From NCBI GenBank assembly GCA_030748415.1, contig JASMMA010000008.1, positions 50,932 through 114,931 on the forward strand: DNA of 64,000 nucleotides, in the 5' to 3' direction. Positions within the stretch are counted from its first letter, which is position 1. Each line of letters starts with the position of its first letter. This document shows positions 34,514-44,302 of the stretch, piece after piece. Made by a program: the position numbers and the translations under genes. The notes beneath the pieces are model-generated. The model saw only the letters and a list, made by a program, of their open reading frames with translations, was not told where the DNA came from and did no database searches. Source of the DNA: Planctomycetota bacterium. Its GTDB lineage: Bacteria; Planctomycetota; UBA1135.

Positions 34514-35704
34514 CTAGGGGAGGAATTTTTTCTTTTCCTTGAGCTTTTTAGGGAGGTATTCCTCAATAACGAAGTTGAGGCCCCATTTGGCAAAGGCCTG
34601 CTGCTCGGCGCGGACCCCCATTTTGAGCATTTGCTTAATCGCTGATTTCCATTTGGGATGCGCCTGGAAAAACGGGTCATTCTTTAGAGCATCCTTTGCT
34701 CGCTTAACATCTACTGGTTGGAGAGGATGGGTGGCATCCTCTAGACCGAAGTCGATGATGTCCTGAGGGGTCACCCCCATAAAGGTGGCTTTAGGAACAC
34801 AAAACTTTGCATTGATGTGGGCAGCGGAACCCGAACCTACCTTTAAAGTGCGGTAGATATTGCAAATACCATAGGGGTCGCAGTCCACGAATGCATAAAC
34901 CGGCAACTTGAGCTCATCGGATAAGCGCCTGACAAACCGCCGGGTTGCCCGAGTTGGTACACCCCCCATCTCAACCAAAATGCAATTAGCCATTCGCCAG
35001 TAACGGTGGTGATTGAGCCTCTGAAACATACCACCTGTTTCAATCACAATGATGAACTCAGCAGTTGTTTCAAATCCAAGATGGTCCACAGATGAGGGCA
35101 CGGTGTAGGCACCTGAACCCATGCTGGCGCAATCAGAGCGAATGGGATCTCCAGTTTCAGGGTCTCGGTCAATTACAGTGAGAGCTCCGACAACGGATCC
35201 CCCATGTTCTTCAGGGACAAACCGAAGGATTTCGCGAGTAATCCCCTTCAGGGAAAACATACCTTCAATGTCGTCGAGAACAGTATCTGATTCGCGCTGT
35301 TCATTGAATTTTGCATCGCCCCAGTTCTTTGAGACATAGTAGGCTTCTCGTTTGGTAGCAAAGTCTTCGTCAGAAACCATGTCTTGGGCAAGGGACATGA
35401 GGCGAAGTGTTTGAGCAAATGTTTTTACGGAATTGACATCGAGAGTCCGAGTTTTCAGATTCCCAGCCAATTCAAAGTAACCCGTTTTCTTGTCATAAGT
35501 GACATTCGACAGATTCCTTTGGGGCATGGTCATGGAAGGTAGCTTGCCCTTCTTGGCGACTTTAAGAACATCAGTCGCGGCCTCATGAATAGAGTCCAGG
35601 GCAACGCCTTTTAAATCCACTGCAGTTTTCTCTACCTTTACTGCAGCTGTTTTTTTCCTGGCTGTTTTCTTAGCGGTCTTCTTTTTTGTTTTTCGAGCTG
35701 CCAT
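34514..35704 (-). CDS. top6A: DNA topoisomerase VI subunit A (Spo11-like)
   Basis: 396 residues. The first 28 residues are a Lys/Ala-rich, histone H1-like tail. Next is the winged-helix region with TKREAYYVSKNW (Tyr122/Tyr123; one is the DNA-cleaving tyrosine). The Toprim domain has FIIVIETGGMFQRL (Glu) and YAFVDCDPYGI (acidic pair), and the segment after it includes VPKATFMGVTPQDI. With subunit B it forms the type IIB topoisomerase that makes two-base-overhang double-strand breaks, passes DNA through them and decatenates chromosomes. It is chiefly archaeal and plant, and uncommon in bacteria. It starts one base inside the stop of subunit B (TGATG). Confidence 0.95.
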   Translation of the reverse strand: MAARKTKKKTAKKTARKKTAAVKVEKTAVDLKGVALDSIHEAATDVLKVAKKGKLPSMTMPQRNLSNVTYDKKTGYFELAGNLKTRTLDVNSVKTFAQTLRLMSLAQDMVSDEDFATKREAYYVSKNWGDAKFNEQRESDTVLDDIEGMFSLKGITREILRFVPEEHGGSVVGALTVIDRDPETGDPIRSDCASMGSGAYTVPSSVDHLGFETTAEFIIVIETGGMFQRLNHHRYWRMANCILVEMGGVPTRATRRFVRRLSDELKLPVYAFVDCDPYGICNIYRTLKVGSGSAAHINAKFCVPKATFMGVTPQDIIDFGLEDATHPLQPVDVKRAKDALKNDPFFQAHPKWKSAIKQMLKMGVRAEQQAFAKWGLNFVIEEYLPKKLKEKKKFLP

Positions 35705-37359
35705 CAGATTTTCCGAGTGGATTCCATAGAGTTGCGAAGTTTTTCGACAAGGCCTTCTCGTTCTTCATCATCTATGCCGAGGATTTCTTGAAGGCCGATT
35801 CCCACATGTGGGAGGTATTGTTCGATGTATGTGCGTTTTTGGAATTCCGAGGCAACCTTCTTGCCTTTGCGGATGTGAATTCCTAGTTTTCGCCCGGCTT
35901 CCTGAAGGGCAAGTTTGACTTCTTTGAGGATTTCGGGGTAAGAAGCGATGGCTTCCTTAGCTTCCGATGTAAATGGAACCCAAACGCTTGCCATATGGAT
36001 TAGGATTGCAGCAGAGCCTAAAGGAAGGGCTCCTTTGGACTGCGTGAGGCCATAGTTCTTCCAAGAAGTTTGCATGACAGACTTTGTAAACCCACAACCG
36101 GACTGTTGAGAAAGGAGCGGAACGCGGTTTGCAAATCTCAAAATACGAACGGGATCATCCGCATTACCAAGGAGATCCTCGGTATCGGTTGTTCCCCTCC
36201 TCTTTTTCTTCTTGGTAATTTTTCCTTTCTTACTGACCTCCAGCACATCATCGCCGGGTTTGGACCAAGCAATACCCACTTCGATTTGAAATGGGTTTCC
36301 ACGATACACAGCGGGCGGGCGAGTCGAGACCGCGTAAAAATCAGCATCACATTCTTTCATGAGGCCCTCTGTGATTCGTTCTTCACCAATTGGAGAAAGA
36401 CAGTTTGTAGGGGGAGCAGAAATTTTTGTGTTTTGAATGGCACGGTACAAGGCGTCTGCTTCTTCCCGAGCGACTCGGCTCGGATAAGTGCGGTCGTTGA
36501 GTTTCGAAGCCTTGATGATTTCCTGTGCCTTCTTTTTGCCAACTCGGCAAAAATCCTCTTGAAGGAAACCAATTAGCCAGCGCGATTTCGTTTCGCGAAG
36601 CATGCGGATGAGTTCACCAAGCTCCACACCGTAGGGATGGGGTTTTATTTCATCTGGGCGGTCAGGAATCCTTTTGACAGCACGCTCATAAACTCGGAGT
36701 TGGTCATCTCCGGGGGGGAGGTAGTTAAGCGTGCAATGAGGGTTTGCGACTGCAGTTTGCTTAATGTAATCATCTACCGAGCGCAGGCCTCGTTTATAGG
36801 TGGCCTCTAATTCCAATTCAAAACGAGTCCCGTGCTTGAGGTGCCAGTCTTTCAACTCATCATCACTTGTAATGACGGGTTTGTTTTTGCGTGAGTCCAT
36901 CTGTAGCTTGAGGTGATGGGCTTTCCCACGCTTCGTTTTCGAAGTAATAATGGCCCCTTTTCCGGTCGTCATTTGGCCGTAGAGGAGGGCAGCTGAAATA
37001 CCAATTCCTTGCTGACCTCGCGATTGTCGGCGACTATGGAATTTTGAACCGTACAAAAGCTTTCCAAAGATATTTTGAATTTGAGCTTTGACAATGCCAG
37101 GCCCATTGTCCTCGACGATGATCTTGAAGCGGTCTTCATCCATCTGATGAATCTCAACCGAAATCTCAGGGAGAATGCCAGCCTCTTCGCAAGCATCCAG
37201 AGAGTTGTCAACGGCTTCCTTGATAGTGGTCAGCAGAGCCTTCTGTTTATTGTCAAAACCAAGTAAATGGCGGTTTTTGGCAAAGAATTCAGAGACCGAG
37301 ATCTCTTTCTGTGCCAGGGCCATTTCTTCGGCGGTGGAGTGTTTTTTACGGGTAGCCAA
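35704..37359 (-). CDS. top6B: DNA topoisomerase VI subunit B (GHKL ATPase)
   Basis: 551 residues from a TTG at 37359, preferred because GAGGAA lies about 5 bp upstream; an ATG at 37323 and one at 37404 are alternatives. The GHKL ATPase has [14 protein letters not shown] (N-box), [10 protein letters not shown] and [21 protein letters not shown] (ATP lid). The H2TH region contains [18 protein letters not shown]. The transducer domain follows, with a QSGCGFTK segment. The subunit binds ATP and gates strand passage for subunit A. A Lys-rich insertion ([19 protein letters not shown]) is present. The two subunits form a two-gene operon. Confidence 0.94.
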   Translation of the reverse strand: MATRKKHSTAEEMALAQKEISVSEFFAKNRHLLGFDNKQKALLTTIKEAVDNSLDACEEAGILPEISVEIHQMDEDRFKIIVEDNGPGIVKAQIQNIFGKLLYGSKFHSRRQSRGQQGIGISAALLYGQMTTGKGAIITSKTKRGKAHHLKLQMDSRKNKPVITSDDELKDWHLKHGTRFELELEATYKRGLRSVDDYIKQTAVANPHCTLNYLPPGDDQLRVYERAVKRIPDRPDEIKPHPYGVELGELIRMLRETKSRWLIGFLQEDFCRVGKKKAQEIIKASKLNDRTYPSRVAREEADALYRAIQNTKISAPPTNCLSPIGEERITEGLMKECDADFYAVSTRPPAVYRGNPFQIEVGIAWSKPGDDVLEVSKKGKITKKKKRRGTTDTEDLLGNADDPVRILRFANRVPLLSQQSGCGFTKSVMQTSWKNYGLTQSKGALPLGSAAILIHMASVWVPFTSEAKEAIASYPEILKEVKLALQEAGRKLGIHIRKGKKVASEFQKRTYIEQYLPHVGIGLQEILGIDDEEREGLVEKLRNSMESTRKI

Positions 37360-37486
37360 GGTATTCCTCAAAAGTTGGCCTAGTTTGCCGCATAGGGAGG
37401 GCAAAATCCAGCACGAGAGGGGAGTAGTGCTTTGGGCAAGCCGTAAGTTCTTTTGAGGTAAATAATAAAAGAAATCCGAAATCCTT

Positions 37487-37509
37487 CATAAGGAAAAGCA
37501 ACTTCCTGT
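37487..37509 (-). repeat. Short repeat copy 2, between topoisomerase VI and sigma factor genes
   Basis: On the minus strand it reads AGGAAGTTGCTTTTCCTTA, nearly identical to the copy at 34411-34433. It lies about 130 bp upstream of the top6B start and about 50 bp upstream of the divergent sigma-factor gene. The two copies are in the same orientation and bracket the topoisomerase VI operon. Confidence 0.45.
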
Positions 37510-37557
37510 CCGATGAAGAACTAACTCGCTTCTTTTAGCGCCTTACCCCTCATCAAA

Positions 37558-38187
37558 ATGGCATCCAAAAACCCTCAGAAACCCAAGATTGTCGCTCAAG
37601 CAAGTGCTCCAAGTGCCTTAGAACAAGGTGTTTACGAGAATGACCTTGCGAAATGGCAACCTCTGGTTTGGTTTGTGGTGAACCGCTTCCGCTCTCGGCT
37701 TCCGGTCTCAGTTTCTGACGAAGAGCTCTTTTCTGCGGGAATGATTGGACTTTTGAACGCTTCTCGCTCCTACGACTCATCAAAAGGGGCAACCTTCAAG
37801 ACCTACGCATACCACCGGATTCGGGGCGGCATCCTTGACGAACTTCGCAGGCTGGACTTCTTGCCACGAACTCAAAGAGAGAAAGCCAAAGCCAAAGGAG
37901 TTGACGCCCCTTCTTTTGTTGGAATTCCAACAGATGAAAATGGTCAAGAGTCTTTGGCCGCCACGGAAGAAAAGCTGGAGTGTGAGAAGGCTGAATTAAT
38001 GGATCTTCTCCGGAGCCGAATCCAGGACCTTCCTGAAAAAATGCGCCAAGTGATGACCCTTTACTACGCCGAAGGCCAACGCATGCGTGATATTGGAGAA
38101 AAGTTGGGGCTTACAGAAAGCCGGGTGAGTCAAATTCACACCAACGCCATTCAACGACTACGACGAATGGTAAAAGGGCTTGGCTAA
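37558..38187 (+). CDS. RNA polymerase sigma factor, FliA/sigma-28-like
   Basis: 209 residues. Region 2 is clear: LVWFVVNRFRSRLP, DEELFSAGMIGLLNASRSYD and ATFKTYAYHRIRGGILDELRRLDFLPR, which is characteristic of the FliA/WhiG/SigB group. Region 4 is RIQDLPEKMRQVMTLYYAEGQRMRDIGEKLGLTESRVSQIHTNA-like, with the helix-turn-helix at IGEKLGLTESRVSQIH. Region 3 is reduced to about 50 charged residues. No flagellar or anti-sigma gene is in the window, so its regulon is unknown. It diverges from topoisomerase VI and precedes an M1 peptidase gene by 9 bp. Confidence 0.92.
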   Translation: MASKNPQKPKIVAQASAPSALEQGVYENDLAKWQPLVWFVVNRFRSRLPVSVSDEELFSAGMIGLLNASRSYDSSKGATFKTYAYHRIRGGILDELRRLDFLPRTQREKAKAKGVDAPSFVGIPTDENGQESLAATEEKLECEKAELMDLLRSRIQDLPEKMRQVMTLYYAEGQRMRDIGEKLGLTESRVSQIHTNAIQRLRRMVKGLG

Positions 38188-38196
38188 TATGAGGGC

Positions 38197-40455
38197 ATGG
38201 CCCTCCGGCAAACCGTCCTAGCATTTTTCTGGCTGACCAGCGCACTTCCCCTTTTTGCTCAATTACCTGAGCAAAGTCCCAAGGTGGTGGATTACACAAT
38301 CACCGCTAAGCTTCAATCGGATGGTCGCACCATTGTTGGTAACTTGAAGTTGAATTGGAAAAACCCAACAACAACTCCTACCCAGGAGCTTCGTTGGCAT
38401 GTTTATAACAATGCATGGGAGAGTCGGGATTCCGTGTTTATGCTCGAAGCTCGCCGGCTTGGTAGCAACCGTTCCCCTCGAGACTGGGGAAGGACTCAAA
38501 TCCATGAAGTTACTTTGGAAGATGGCACCAAGTTGGAGCATTCATACATGCCTCAACCGAATGCCCCCCAAGACCGAACCGTTCTCATCACCAAGCTTCC
38601 GACCGAAGTTCAACCAGGCGACACTGTTTCTGTCCGCCTTTCGTTTACGGCTGTCCTGCCCCCAGCATTTGTTCGGTCAGGTGCAGACGGGGACGGTGGC
38701 TATCTTCATGCAGTTCAGTGGTACCCAAAGGTAGGTGTTTTTGAAGAACTTGAAGGCACGGTGCAATGGAATTGCGAGCCTTATCATTATCTGACTGAAT
38801 TTTATGCTGATTATGGTTCCTACACCTTAGAGCTCACACTTCCAGCGCGCTACTCAGGAAAGGTCGCAGCGACGGGCTCTTTAATGCAGGAAGATGTTTC
38901 TGAATCATCCGTTCGGTATGTTTTCCAAGCAGATGATGTCCATGACTTTGCTTGGACTGCGGACCCAGACTTTGAAGTAATCGAACGCTCTTTTCACGAA
39001 CTCTTGAATGAAGGTGATTGGCGAGACGAGGGCGAAGAAGAGCGTGTTTTTCTTTCTCTTTCTAAAGACAAGAAGTTCTCCCACATACAATCCCCCCAGG
39101 ATCTTCTACCCCGAGACACGACCATCCGGCTTATGCTCCAACCAGAGCATGGTGAATATGCCGACCGGTACTTAGATGCTACCGCCAAGTCTCTTTATTG
39201 GTTTGGCCTTTGGTACGGTGAATACCCTTACGAAACAATTTCGGTCATTGACCCTGCCCACAATGCGCGTCGAACGGGTGGCATGGAATATCCCCGGCTC
39301 TTTACGGGTGGGGTCCGAATGGGAAATGCCAAGCGCACCCTTTCACCGGAAGGCATTACTGTTCACGAATTTGGACACCAATTTTGGTATGGCCTTGTTG
39401 GGAACGACGAGTTTAGGCATGCCTGGCTTGATGAGGGCTTCAACACTTTCAGTTCCCAGCGGATTAAAGCAAGAGGCTGGGAGCCCTCCTTGGCAACTTG
39501 GTCCGTTCTTGGCAATCAGTACTACGGCCAAGCTCCTGTTTCTTACCCCTCTTATGGAACGGGTAGTGCTCTTTCTTTGCTTTCCCTTCAGCGTTGGGAA
39601 ACTCCTGACTTGGGCTTTGTTCAAGAAATGTCTTACGAACTTAGGCGAAACACATCTCTTGAACGATGGGCTCGCGAGCTGCCATTGGTGAGCTATCTGC
39701 CTGAAGTCTATGCCGACCCTGTGCTCCAACTACGCGGAAGCCATGGCGCCGATTGGTCCGACCCCCTTGCCACACCAACCTACGCCCTTCTTAGTGGAGG
39801 AATGCGGAGAATCAATGCCTACAATCGTCCGGCAATGATGTTGGAAACATTCTCCCGCCTTATGGGAGATGACCTTTGGACCCGTACCATCCGTGCATAT
39901 CACGAGCGGTACCGATACCAACACCCCCGTCCCACAGACTTTTTTAATGTTGTTCAAGAATTCGCTACTGGAGCTTCAATCGGAGACCAAAAGTTGAATT
40001 GGGGGCAACTTTGGGAACAGGCATATCAGGCAAATGATATTTTGGACTACGGAGTTCATCGCCTTCAGAACCAACCCTCTATTTTGGAATCAAAGGAGCT
40101 TGGGAAAGAGCTCAGCGATGATGAACAAAAAATTGGCCCATGGGATGTCGTGGTGGAACTTCGCCGCTTGGGTACCTTCCAGGTTCCAGTTGAGGTCCGA
40201 ATTACTTGGGAAGATTTTTCGGAAACGAATCTTGTTTGGGATGGAGTTGATTCCTGGAAGCGCTATGAATGGCCCACACACCACCTCAGAGCGATAAAGG
40301 TAGAGATTGATCCCCACCGCCGACTCATCTTGGATCGTAATTGGATGAATAACTCTCTTATGGACAACCGCGACGAATCGCGTGCTTTTCAATACGGCCT
40401 CCGTGCCATGATTTGGGCCCAGCAAGTTCTTCAGTACTCCGGGGGCATGGGATGA
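38197..40455 (+). CDS. Exported M1-family zinc aminopeptidase-like protein
   Basis: 752 residues with a signal peptide (LRQTVLAFFWLTSALPLFAQ). The N-terminal beta domain is of the M1 type. The catalytic domain has ARRTGGMEYPRLF (equivalent of the GxMEN exopeptidase motif, here GGMEYP) and HEFGHQFWYGLVGNDEFRHAWLDEGF, the HExxH-18-E zinc site. M1 enzymes trim N-terminal residues from peptides. The altered MEYP motif is common in the bacterial exported M1 subgroup, whose specificity is poorly known. It follows the sigma factor by 9 bp and overlaps the next membrane protein gene (ATGA). Confidence 0.92.
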   Translation: MALRQTVLAFFWLTSALPLFAQLPEQSPKVVDYTITAKLQSDGRTIVGNLKLNWKNPTTTPTQELRWHVYNNAWESRDSVFMLEARRLGSNRSPRDWGRTQIHEVTLEDGTKLEHSYMPQPNAPQDRTVLITKLPTEVQPGDTVSVRLSFTAVLPPAFVRSGADGDGGYLHAVQWYPKVGVFEELEGTVQWNCEPYHYLTEFYADYGSYTLELTLPARYSGKVAATGSLMQEDVSESSVRYVFQADDVHDFAWTADPDFEVIERSFHELLNEGDWRDEGEEERVFLSLSKDKKFSHIQSPQDLLPRDTTIRLMLQPEHGEYADRYLDATAKSLYWFGLWYGEYPYETISVIDPAHNARRTGGMEYPRLFTGGVRMGNAKRTLSPEGITVHEFGHQFWYGLVGNDEFRHAWLDEGFNTFSSQRIKARGWEPSLATWSVLGNQYYGQAPVSYPSYGTGSALSLLSLQRWETPDLGFVQEMSYELRRNTSLERWARELPLVSYLPEVYADPVLQLRGSHGADWSDPLATPTYALLSGGMRRINAYNRPAMMLETFSRLMGDDLWTRTIRAYHERYRYQHPRPTDFFNVVQEFATGASIGDQKLNWGQLWEQAYQANDILDYGVHRLQNQPSILESKELGKELSDDEQKIGPWDVVVELRRLGTFQVPVEVRITWEDFSETNLVWDGVDSWKRYEWPTHHLRAIKVEIDPHRRLILDRNWMNNSLMDNRDESRAFQYGLRAMIWAQQVLQYSGGMG

Positions 40456-41492
40456 GCCAAGAAGATAGAACATCATCCATGGATTCAGTGCCTTTTGTTG
40501 TAGATGCAGTAAATCAAGAATCCGGCTCCGCAAGCATGTACTCGGAGCAAGAAACTTCAGCGCATTCGAAAGTCCAGACTCCTCAGCATCCAACGCGGGG
40601 AATCTTTGGCCATTTTATGGCAGGGATAGGAGTGGCTCTTTCTAGACCGAGAGTGTTGGTATGCGTGCTTGCCTTTTCCATTCTTTTGGCATTGCCCACG
40701 GCCACAGTTGTTTATCAATCTGCTTTGTCAGGATTGGGTGACTTTGTGGTACCCGTCGAAGATGCTCCCATCGATTTTTCCTGGTCCGTTCCGAGCTGGC
40801 TTTTGGCTGAATGGAAACGCCAGTCCCCAAACTTTTCTTCACTAACCCAAGCAACTCTAACACCCGGTATTTTCCTTTCTTCACTGGGGGGGCTTCTCTT
40901 GGCTGGGGGCTGGATGGGAATCGCGTTGGGTACTCGCCGAAGGCATGGACTTTTGGCCTTTTTGCGATCCGGGGGCGAATGGTTTTTCCCGTTTTTCAGG
41001 ACTTGGGTTCTTGGCCTACCACTTTTTTATGCCCTGACATGGGTGTTCTGGAGTTCCCCATCTGAGTGGGTGTTTGAGAAGCTTGTTCCTGAAGGAAATC
41101 TGGGTCTCGCTCATTCCGAAAGCCTGGCTCGTTGGATTGAGCATGGTCGCGAAACTCTCTATGTTTTGGGCATTCTGGTTCTTGAAATCGTTTTGGACCT
41201 TGGTCGAGCCTCGATGGTTTCAACGGGGGGTCGGTCAGCCCTCTTGGGGTTGTTGCGAGGACTTGGGCGATTCGCCTACGAACCCCTGCGAATTTTTGGG
41301 TTCGTTGGTGTGGGCTTTGTGTTCGAGCTTGCCTGGGTTGTGGGGTGCTCGGTCTTGTCCGCCCAGGGAATCATTCCCCTATGGAGCCTCGTTTTCCTCA
41401 TTCCATTTGGTCGAATTGCCTGTCGGGCGGGGCGTCAAGCTGGCTTAGCGATGCTGGTCGCAGAGGGGCGAACCTACTCAGAAAAAAACTGA
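40452..41492 (+). CDS. Multi-pass membrane protein, function unknown
   Basis: 346 residues from the ATG at 40452 (ATGA overlap with the M1 peptidase gene). About 65 polar, Ser/Gln-rich residues are followed by five or six transmembrane helices, for example VLVCVLAFSILLALPTATVVY, ILSSLGGLLLAGGWMGIAL-like and VLGILVLEIVLDLG. No catalytic motif is seen. The helix/loop pattern (RACxAGRQ-type C-terminus) resembles DUF4013-like membrane proteins, but the match is too weak to name. Coupling to the peptidase gene suggests a shared envelope role. Confidence 0.7.
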   Translation: MSQEDRTSSMDSVPFVVDAVNQESGSASMYSEQETSAHSKVQTPQHPTRGIFGHFMAGIGVALSRPRVLVCVLAFSILLALPTATVVYQSALSGLGDFVVPVEDAPIDFSWSVPSWLLAEWKRQSPNFSSLTQATLTPGIFLSSLGGLLLAGGWMGIALGTRRRHGLLAFLRSGGEWFFPFFRTWVLGLPLFYALTWVFWSSPSEWVFEKLVPEGNLGLAHSESLARWIEHGRETLYVLGILVLEIVLDLGRASMVSTGGRSALLGLLRGLGRFAYEPLRIFGFVGVGFVFELAWVVGCSVLSAQGIIPLWSLVFLIPFGRIACRAGRQAGLAMLVAEGRTYSEKN

Positions 41493-41507
41493 GTTCAGGC
41501 TTGTCGC

Positions 41508-41530
41508 AACCCAAATTGGGTTTAGTTTAA
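41508..41530 (+). terminator. Weak intrinsic terminator candidate after membrane protein gene
   Basis: AACCC and GGGTT form a 5-bp stem around an AAATT loop, followed by TTTAGTTTAA. The T-rich tail is interrupted, so termination may be partial. Confidence 0.35.
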
Positions 41531-41570
41531 AGGTGGACAGCGAGAATTCCTCTCGTAGCCAGGAGCGACC

Positions 41571-42056
41571 ATGAAACCTTTCACTGCTTCAGAATTGATG
41601 ACCTCGCGGCTGATGACCGTGAACCCAAGCATGGGTTTGCGCGACTTGGTCGATTATCTGCGTGACAACAGCATTCACGGTGCTCTCGTCAAAGAAGGCG
41701 ACCGTCTAGTTGGTGTTGTTTCTTTCACCGATTTGTTGGTTTACTTGGCTGATGAAGTCAGCGCCAGCGAGCACAGTTTCTCTCACGCATTCTTGCCTGA
41801 CTTGGACACCGAAGCTTACGAAGAGTTTGCTGGTCTCCTAGATGGTGCAAATGTGAACGATGTGATGACGCCCGCAGTATTTACTTGCTCCACGGAAACC
41901 ACCGCAGGAGAAGCTGCCGGCATTATGGCGGATAAGGAAGTGCATCGTTTGGTTGTAACCGAAAATGGAACCGCCGTTGGACTTCTCAGTGCAACGGATC
42001 TATTGAAAGCGACTACCGAATATGAAGAAGCTGCAACTGCGGCACATTCAAGCTAA
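41571..42056 (+). CDS. CBS-domain pair protein
   Basis: 161 residues made almost wholly of two CBS motifs. The first is TSRLMTVNPSMGLRDLVDYL with GALVKEGDRLVGVVSFTDLL, the second NDVMTPAVFTCSTETTAGEAA with HRLVVTENGTAVGLLSATDLL. Stand-alone CBS pairs bind adenosine ligands (AMP, ATP, SAM) and regulate partner proteins. CAGGAG lies 7 bp before the ATG. It has its own flanking terminators, so it may be monocistronic. The PPi-phosphofructokinase gene nearby hints at energy sensing, which is speculative. Confidence 0.93.
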   Translation: MKPFTASELMTSRLMTVNPSMGLRDLVDYLRDNSIHGALVKEGDRLVGVVSFTDLLVYLADEVSASEHSFSHAFLPDLDTEAYEEFAGLLDGANVNDVMTPAVFTCSTETTAGEAAGIMADKEVHRLVVTENGTAVGLLSATDLLKATTEYEEAATAAHSS

Positions 42057-42076
42057 GGGAATAAATAGAGAAAGTG

Positions 42077-42120
42077 GGGCATCGCCACCTGGGGGGGAGG
42101 CGATGCCCAAAATTATTTAG
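42077..42120. terminator. Strong terminator between convergent genes
   Basis: GGGCATCGCC at 42077-42086 pairs perfectly with GGCGATGCCC at 42099-42108, around a purine-rich loop, followed by AAAATTATTT. It lies between the convergent CBS and AIM24-like genes, and a T-poor but A-rich left flank (AATAAATAGAGAAAG) makes two-way function plausible. Confidence 0.8.
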
Positions 42121-42902
42121 GACTCGAACATGCGAGAGATTCCACCGAGCACGGAGCCTTCCCCCTTCTGTTTGCCGAAGTTACTAGGGGCATTGGCAAG
42201 GATTCGGTTTGCGAGCCGAGAGAATGGAAGGCTTTGAATCCAAACTTTTCCATGGCCGCGAAGGGTGGCAAGGAAAAGTCCCTCTCCGCCAAAAATCATT
42301 GACTTCAAGTTTCCTGCGCGCTCTATGTCGTAATCGATTCCAGGTGAAAAGGCGACAAGACAACCCGTATCCAAGCGAAGGGTCTCGCCTTTGAGCTCCC
42401 GTTCAATAATGGCTCCGCCGGCATGGAGGAAAGCGAGGCCATCACCCTCAAGTCGTTGAAGAATGAAGCCTTCACCGCCAAACAAACCAGCTCCAAATCG
42501 TTTGTGGAGTGCGATACCCACCTTCGTTCCGTGGGCGGCACAAAGAAATGCATCCTTTTGGCAAAGCAAATCCCCATCAATGGCGCCAAGGTCCATGGGA
42601 ATGATTTTTCCAGGATAGGGGGCCGCAAAGGCAACCCGAGTTTTTCCGTGGGCGTGGTTGGTGAAGTGAGTGAGGAAAATGGACTCCCCGGTGAGAACGC
42701 GTTTTCCAGCATCAAAGAGCTTGCCCATCAAACTGCTGTCAGCGCTGGAGCCATCTCCCATTCGAGCTTCGAATTCCACCCCATCTTCCATGTAGTTCAT
42801 CGCTCCAGCCTCAGCGACAACGGTTTCTCCTGGATCCAGTTCGACTTCAACAACTTGGAGGTCATCACCGTGAATGAAATAGTCTAGTTCGTGGCACTTC
42901 AT
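42117..42902 (-). CDS. AIM24/TIGR00266 family protein
   Basis: 261 residues from the ATG at 42902; the frame continues 16 codons upstream but that part overlaps the divergent PFK start. Family features are the repeated beta-roll segments [67 protein letters not shown] and [19 protein letters not shown]. The family (trimeric beta-barrel/TRAP-like fold) is widespread; its function is unclear, with a mitochondrial member in yeast affecting inner-membrane organisation. It converges on the CBS gene and diverges from PPi-PFK over 38 bp. Confidence 0.9.
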   Translation of the reverse strand: MKCHELDYFIHGDDLQVVEVELDPGETVVAEAGAMNYMEDGVEFEARMGDGSSADSSLMGKLFDAGKRVLTGESIFLTHFTNHAHGKTRVAFAAPYPGKIIPMDLGAIDGDLLCQKDAFLCAAHGTKVGIALHKRFGAGLFGGEGFILQRLEGDGLAFLHAGGAIIERELKGETLRLDTGCLVAFSPGIDYDIERAGNLKSMIFGGEGLFLATLRGHGKVWIQSLPFSRLANRILANAPSNFGKQKGEGSVLGGISRMFES

Positions 42903-42940
42903 GAGGGATGTTCTACCATGTTGTCCCCAAACTAGAAACC

Positions 42941-44176
42941 ATGACCACAATTCTTCAAGGAGCGGCCGTAATTGGCCAGTCTGGCGGCCCCACAGTCGTC
43001 ATTAACCAATCTCTCATTGGCGCCATTCAAGAGGCTGCCCAGCACGATTGCATCACCAAAATGTTGGGTGCAAGGCATGGTGTAAAGGGCATGATGGAAG
43101 GCAATCTCATTGATTTAGGGGCCGAGTCAGCCGAGAACCTGGAAGCCATTGCCAAAACTCCCGCAGCGGCATTGGGCTCTGTTCGGATGAAACCCACTGC
43201 TGAAGATGTCGCTCGGATTATTGAAGGGCTCCGCCAATTTGATGTCCGCTACTTTTTCTACATCGGTGGAAATGACACTGCTGAAACTGCTCACATTGTT
43301 GAACAACTTTCTTCTGAACAGGGCTATGAGATGCGCTGCTTCCATATTCCCAAGACCATTGATAATGACTTGCGCGTAACAGATCATTGCCCAGGCTACG
43401 GTTCTGCTGCTCGCTTTGTTGCTCATGCTTTTCAAGGAGATGACCGGGACAACCGCTCTCTGATGGGAGTCAAAATCAATGTTGTGATGGGGCGTCATGC
43501 TGGTTGGCTCACCGCCGCATCCACCTTGGGCCGCCGAAACGATGAAGATGGCCCTCATTTGGTTTATCTACCAGAGCGTGTATTTGACCCCGAACAGTTT
43601 CTTTCTGATGTTGCTGAAGTCCATGGCCGACTTGGCCGTTGTGTTGTTGCGGTTTCAGAAGGTATTCACGACGCGGATGGGAAACCGTTTTTACAGGTTT
43701 ATGCCGAGCAGGCTGGTTCTGCTCTTGCTGGGCAAGCAGATAGTCATGGCAATGTCCAACTTTCAGGAACCGGGGCCTTGGGTGATGCTCTTGCGAACCT
43801 CGTAAAAGAGCGCATGGGGAATATTCGTGTTCGCGCCGACACCTTCGGGTATTTGCAGCGCTCCTTTCCCGCCGATGTCTCACCTGTCGATGCTAGTGAG
43901 GCCCGCGAATGTGGGCGAGCGGCTGTACGCGCCGCTGTTTCCGGGGACAATGCCAGCGGTTCGATTGCCCTTCGCCGAGTAGAGGAGGGCGACTACCGTT
44001 GCGAGCCATTTGTGACTCCTCTTCACACAGTCGCCAAGCACACGAAAGATATGCCGGAGGAGTTTCTCCTTGGTCATAACGGAGTGTCGGCCGCATTCCG
44101 GTCCTATGCCTTGCCACTCACGAGTGGGATTCAGCCGATGGCTGACCTGAGTAATCAAATCGCCTCACCTGACTAG
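42941..44176 (+). CDS. pfp: 6-phosphofructokinase, PPi-dependent type
   Basis: 411 residues from the ATG at 42941. Motifs are [35 protein letters not shown] and [13 protein letters not shown]. Asp in GGND (ATP enzymes have Gly there) and Lys in PKTIDND (ATP enzymes have Gly) mark the pyrophosphate-dependent subtype. The enzyme reversibly converts fructose 6-phosphate and PPi to fructose 1,6-bisphosphate and Pi, serving glycolysis and gluconeogenesis. PPi-type enzymes are common in Planctomycetota, Spirochaetes and anaerobes. Single gene, divergent from the AIM24-like gene. Confidence 0.93.
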   Translation: MTTILQGAAVIGQSGGPTVVINQSLIGAIQEAAQHDCITKMLGARHGVKGMMEGNLIDLGAESAENLEAIAKTPAAALGSVRMKPTAEDVARIIEGLRQFDVRYFFYIGGNDTAETAHIVEQLSSEQGYEMRCFHIPKTIDNDLRVTDHCPGYGSAARFVAHAFQGDDRDNRSLMGVKINVVMGRHAGWLTAASTLGRRNDEDGPHLVYLPERVFDPEQFLSDVAEVHGRLGRCVVAVSEGIHDADGKPFLQVYAEQAGSALAGQADSHGNVQLSGTGALGDALANLVKERMGNIRVRADTFGYLQRSFPADVSPVDASEARECGRAAVRAAVSGDNASGSIALRRVEEGDYRCEPFVTPLHTVAKHTKDMPEEFLLGHNGVSAAFRSYALPLTSGIQPMADLSNQIASPD

Positions 44177-44302
44177 GGAAAACCCCGCCTGGCCTTCATA
44201 TACTTTTCACATAGCCTTCTGCTTTTCTTCCGGCGGCGGGATTGTAATTTCCTTTGTCAGCCACTGAAGGCGACGAATTACAAAAACCGAAATAACAAAG
44301 AC

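Noticed and set aside
36070..36576. 168-codon plus-strand frame opposite top6B
   Set aside because: Antisense to conserved topoisomerase sequence; no family resemblance.
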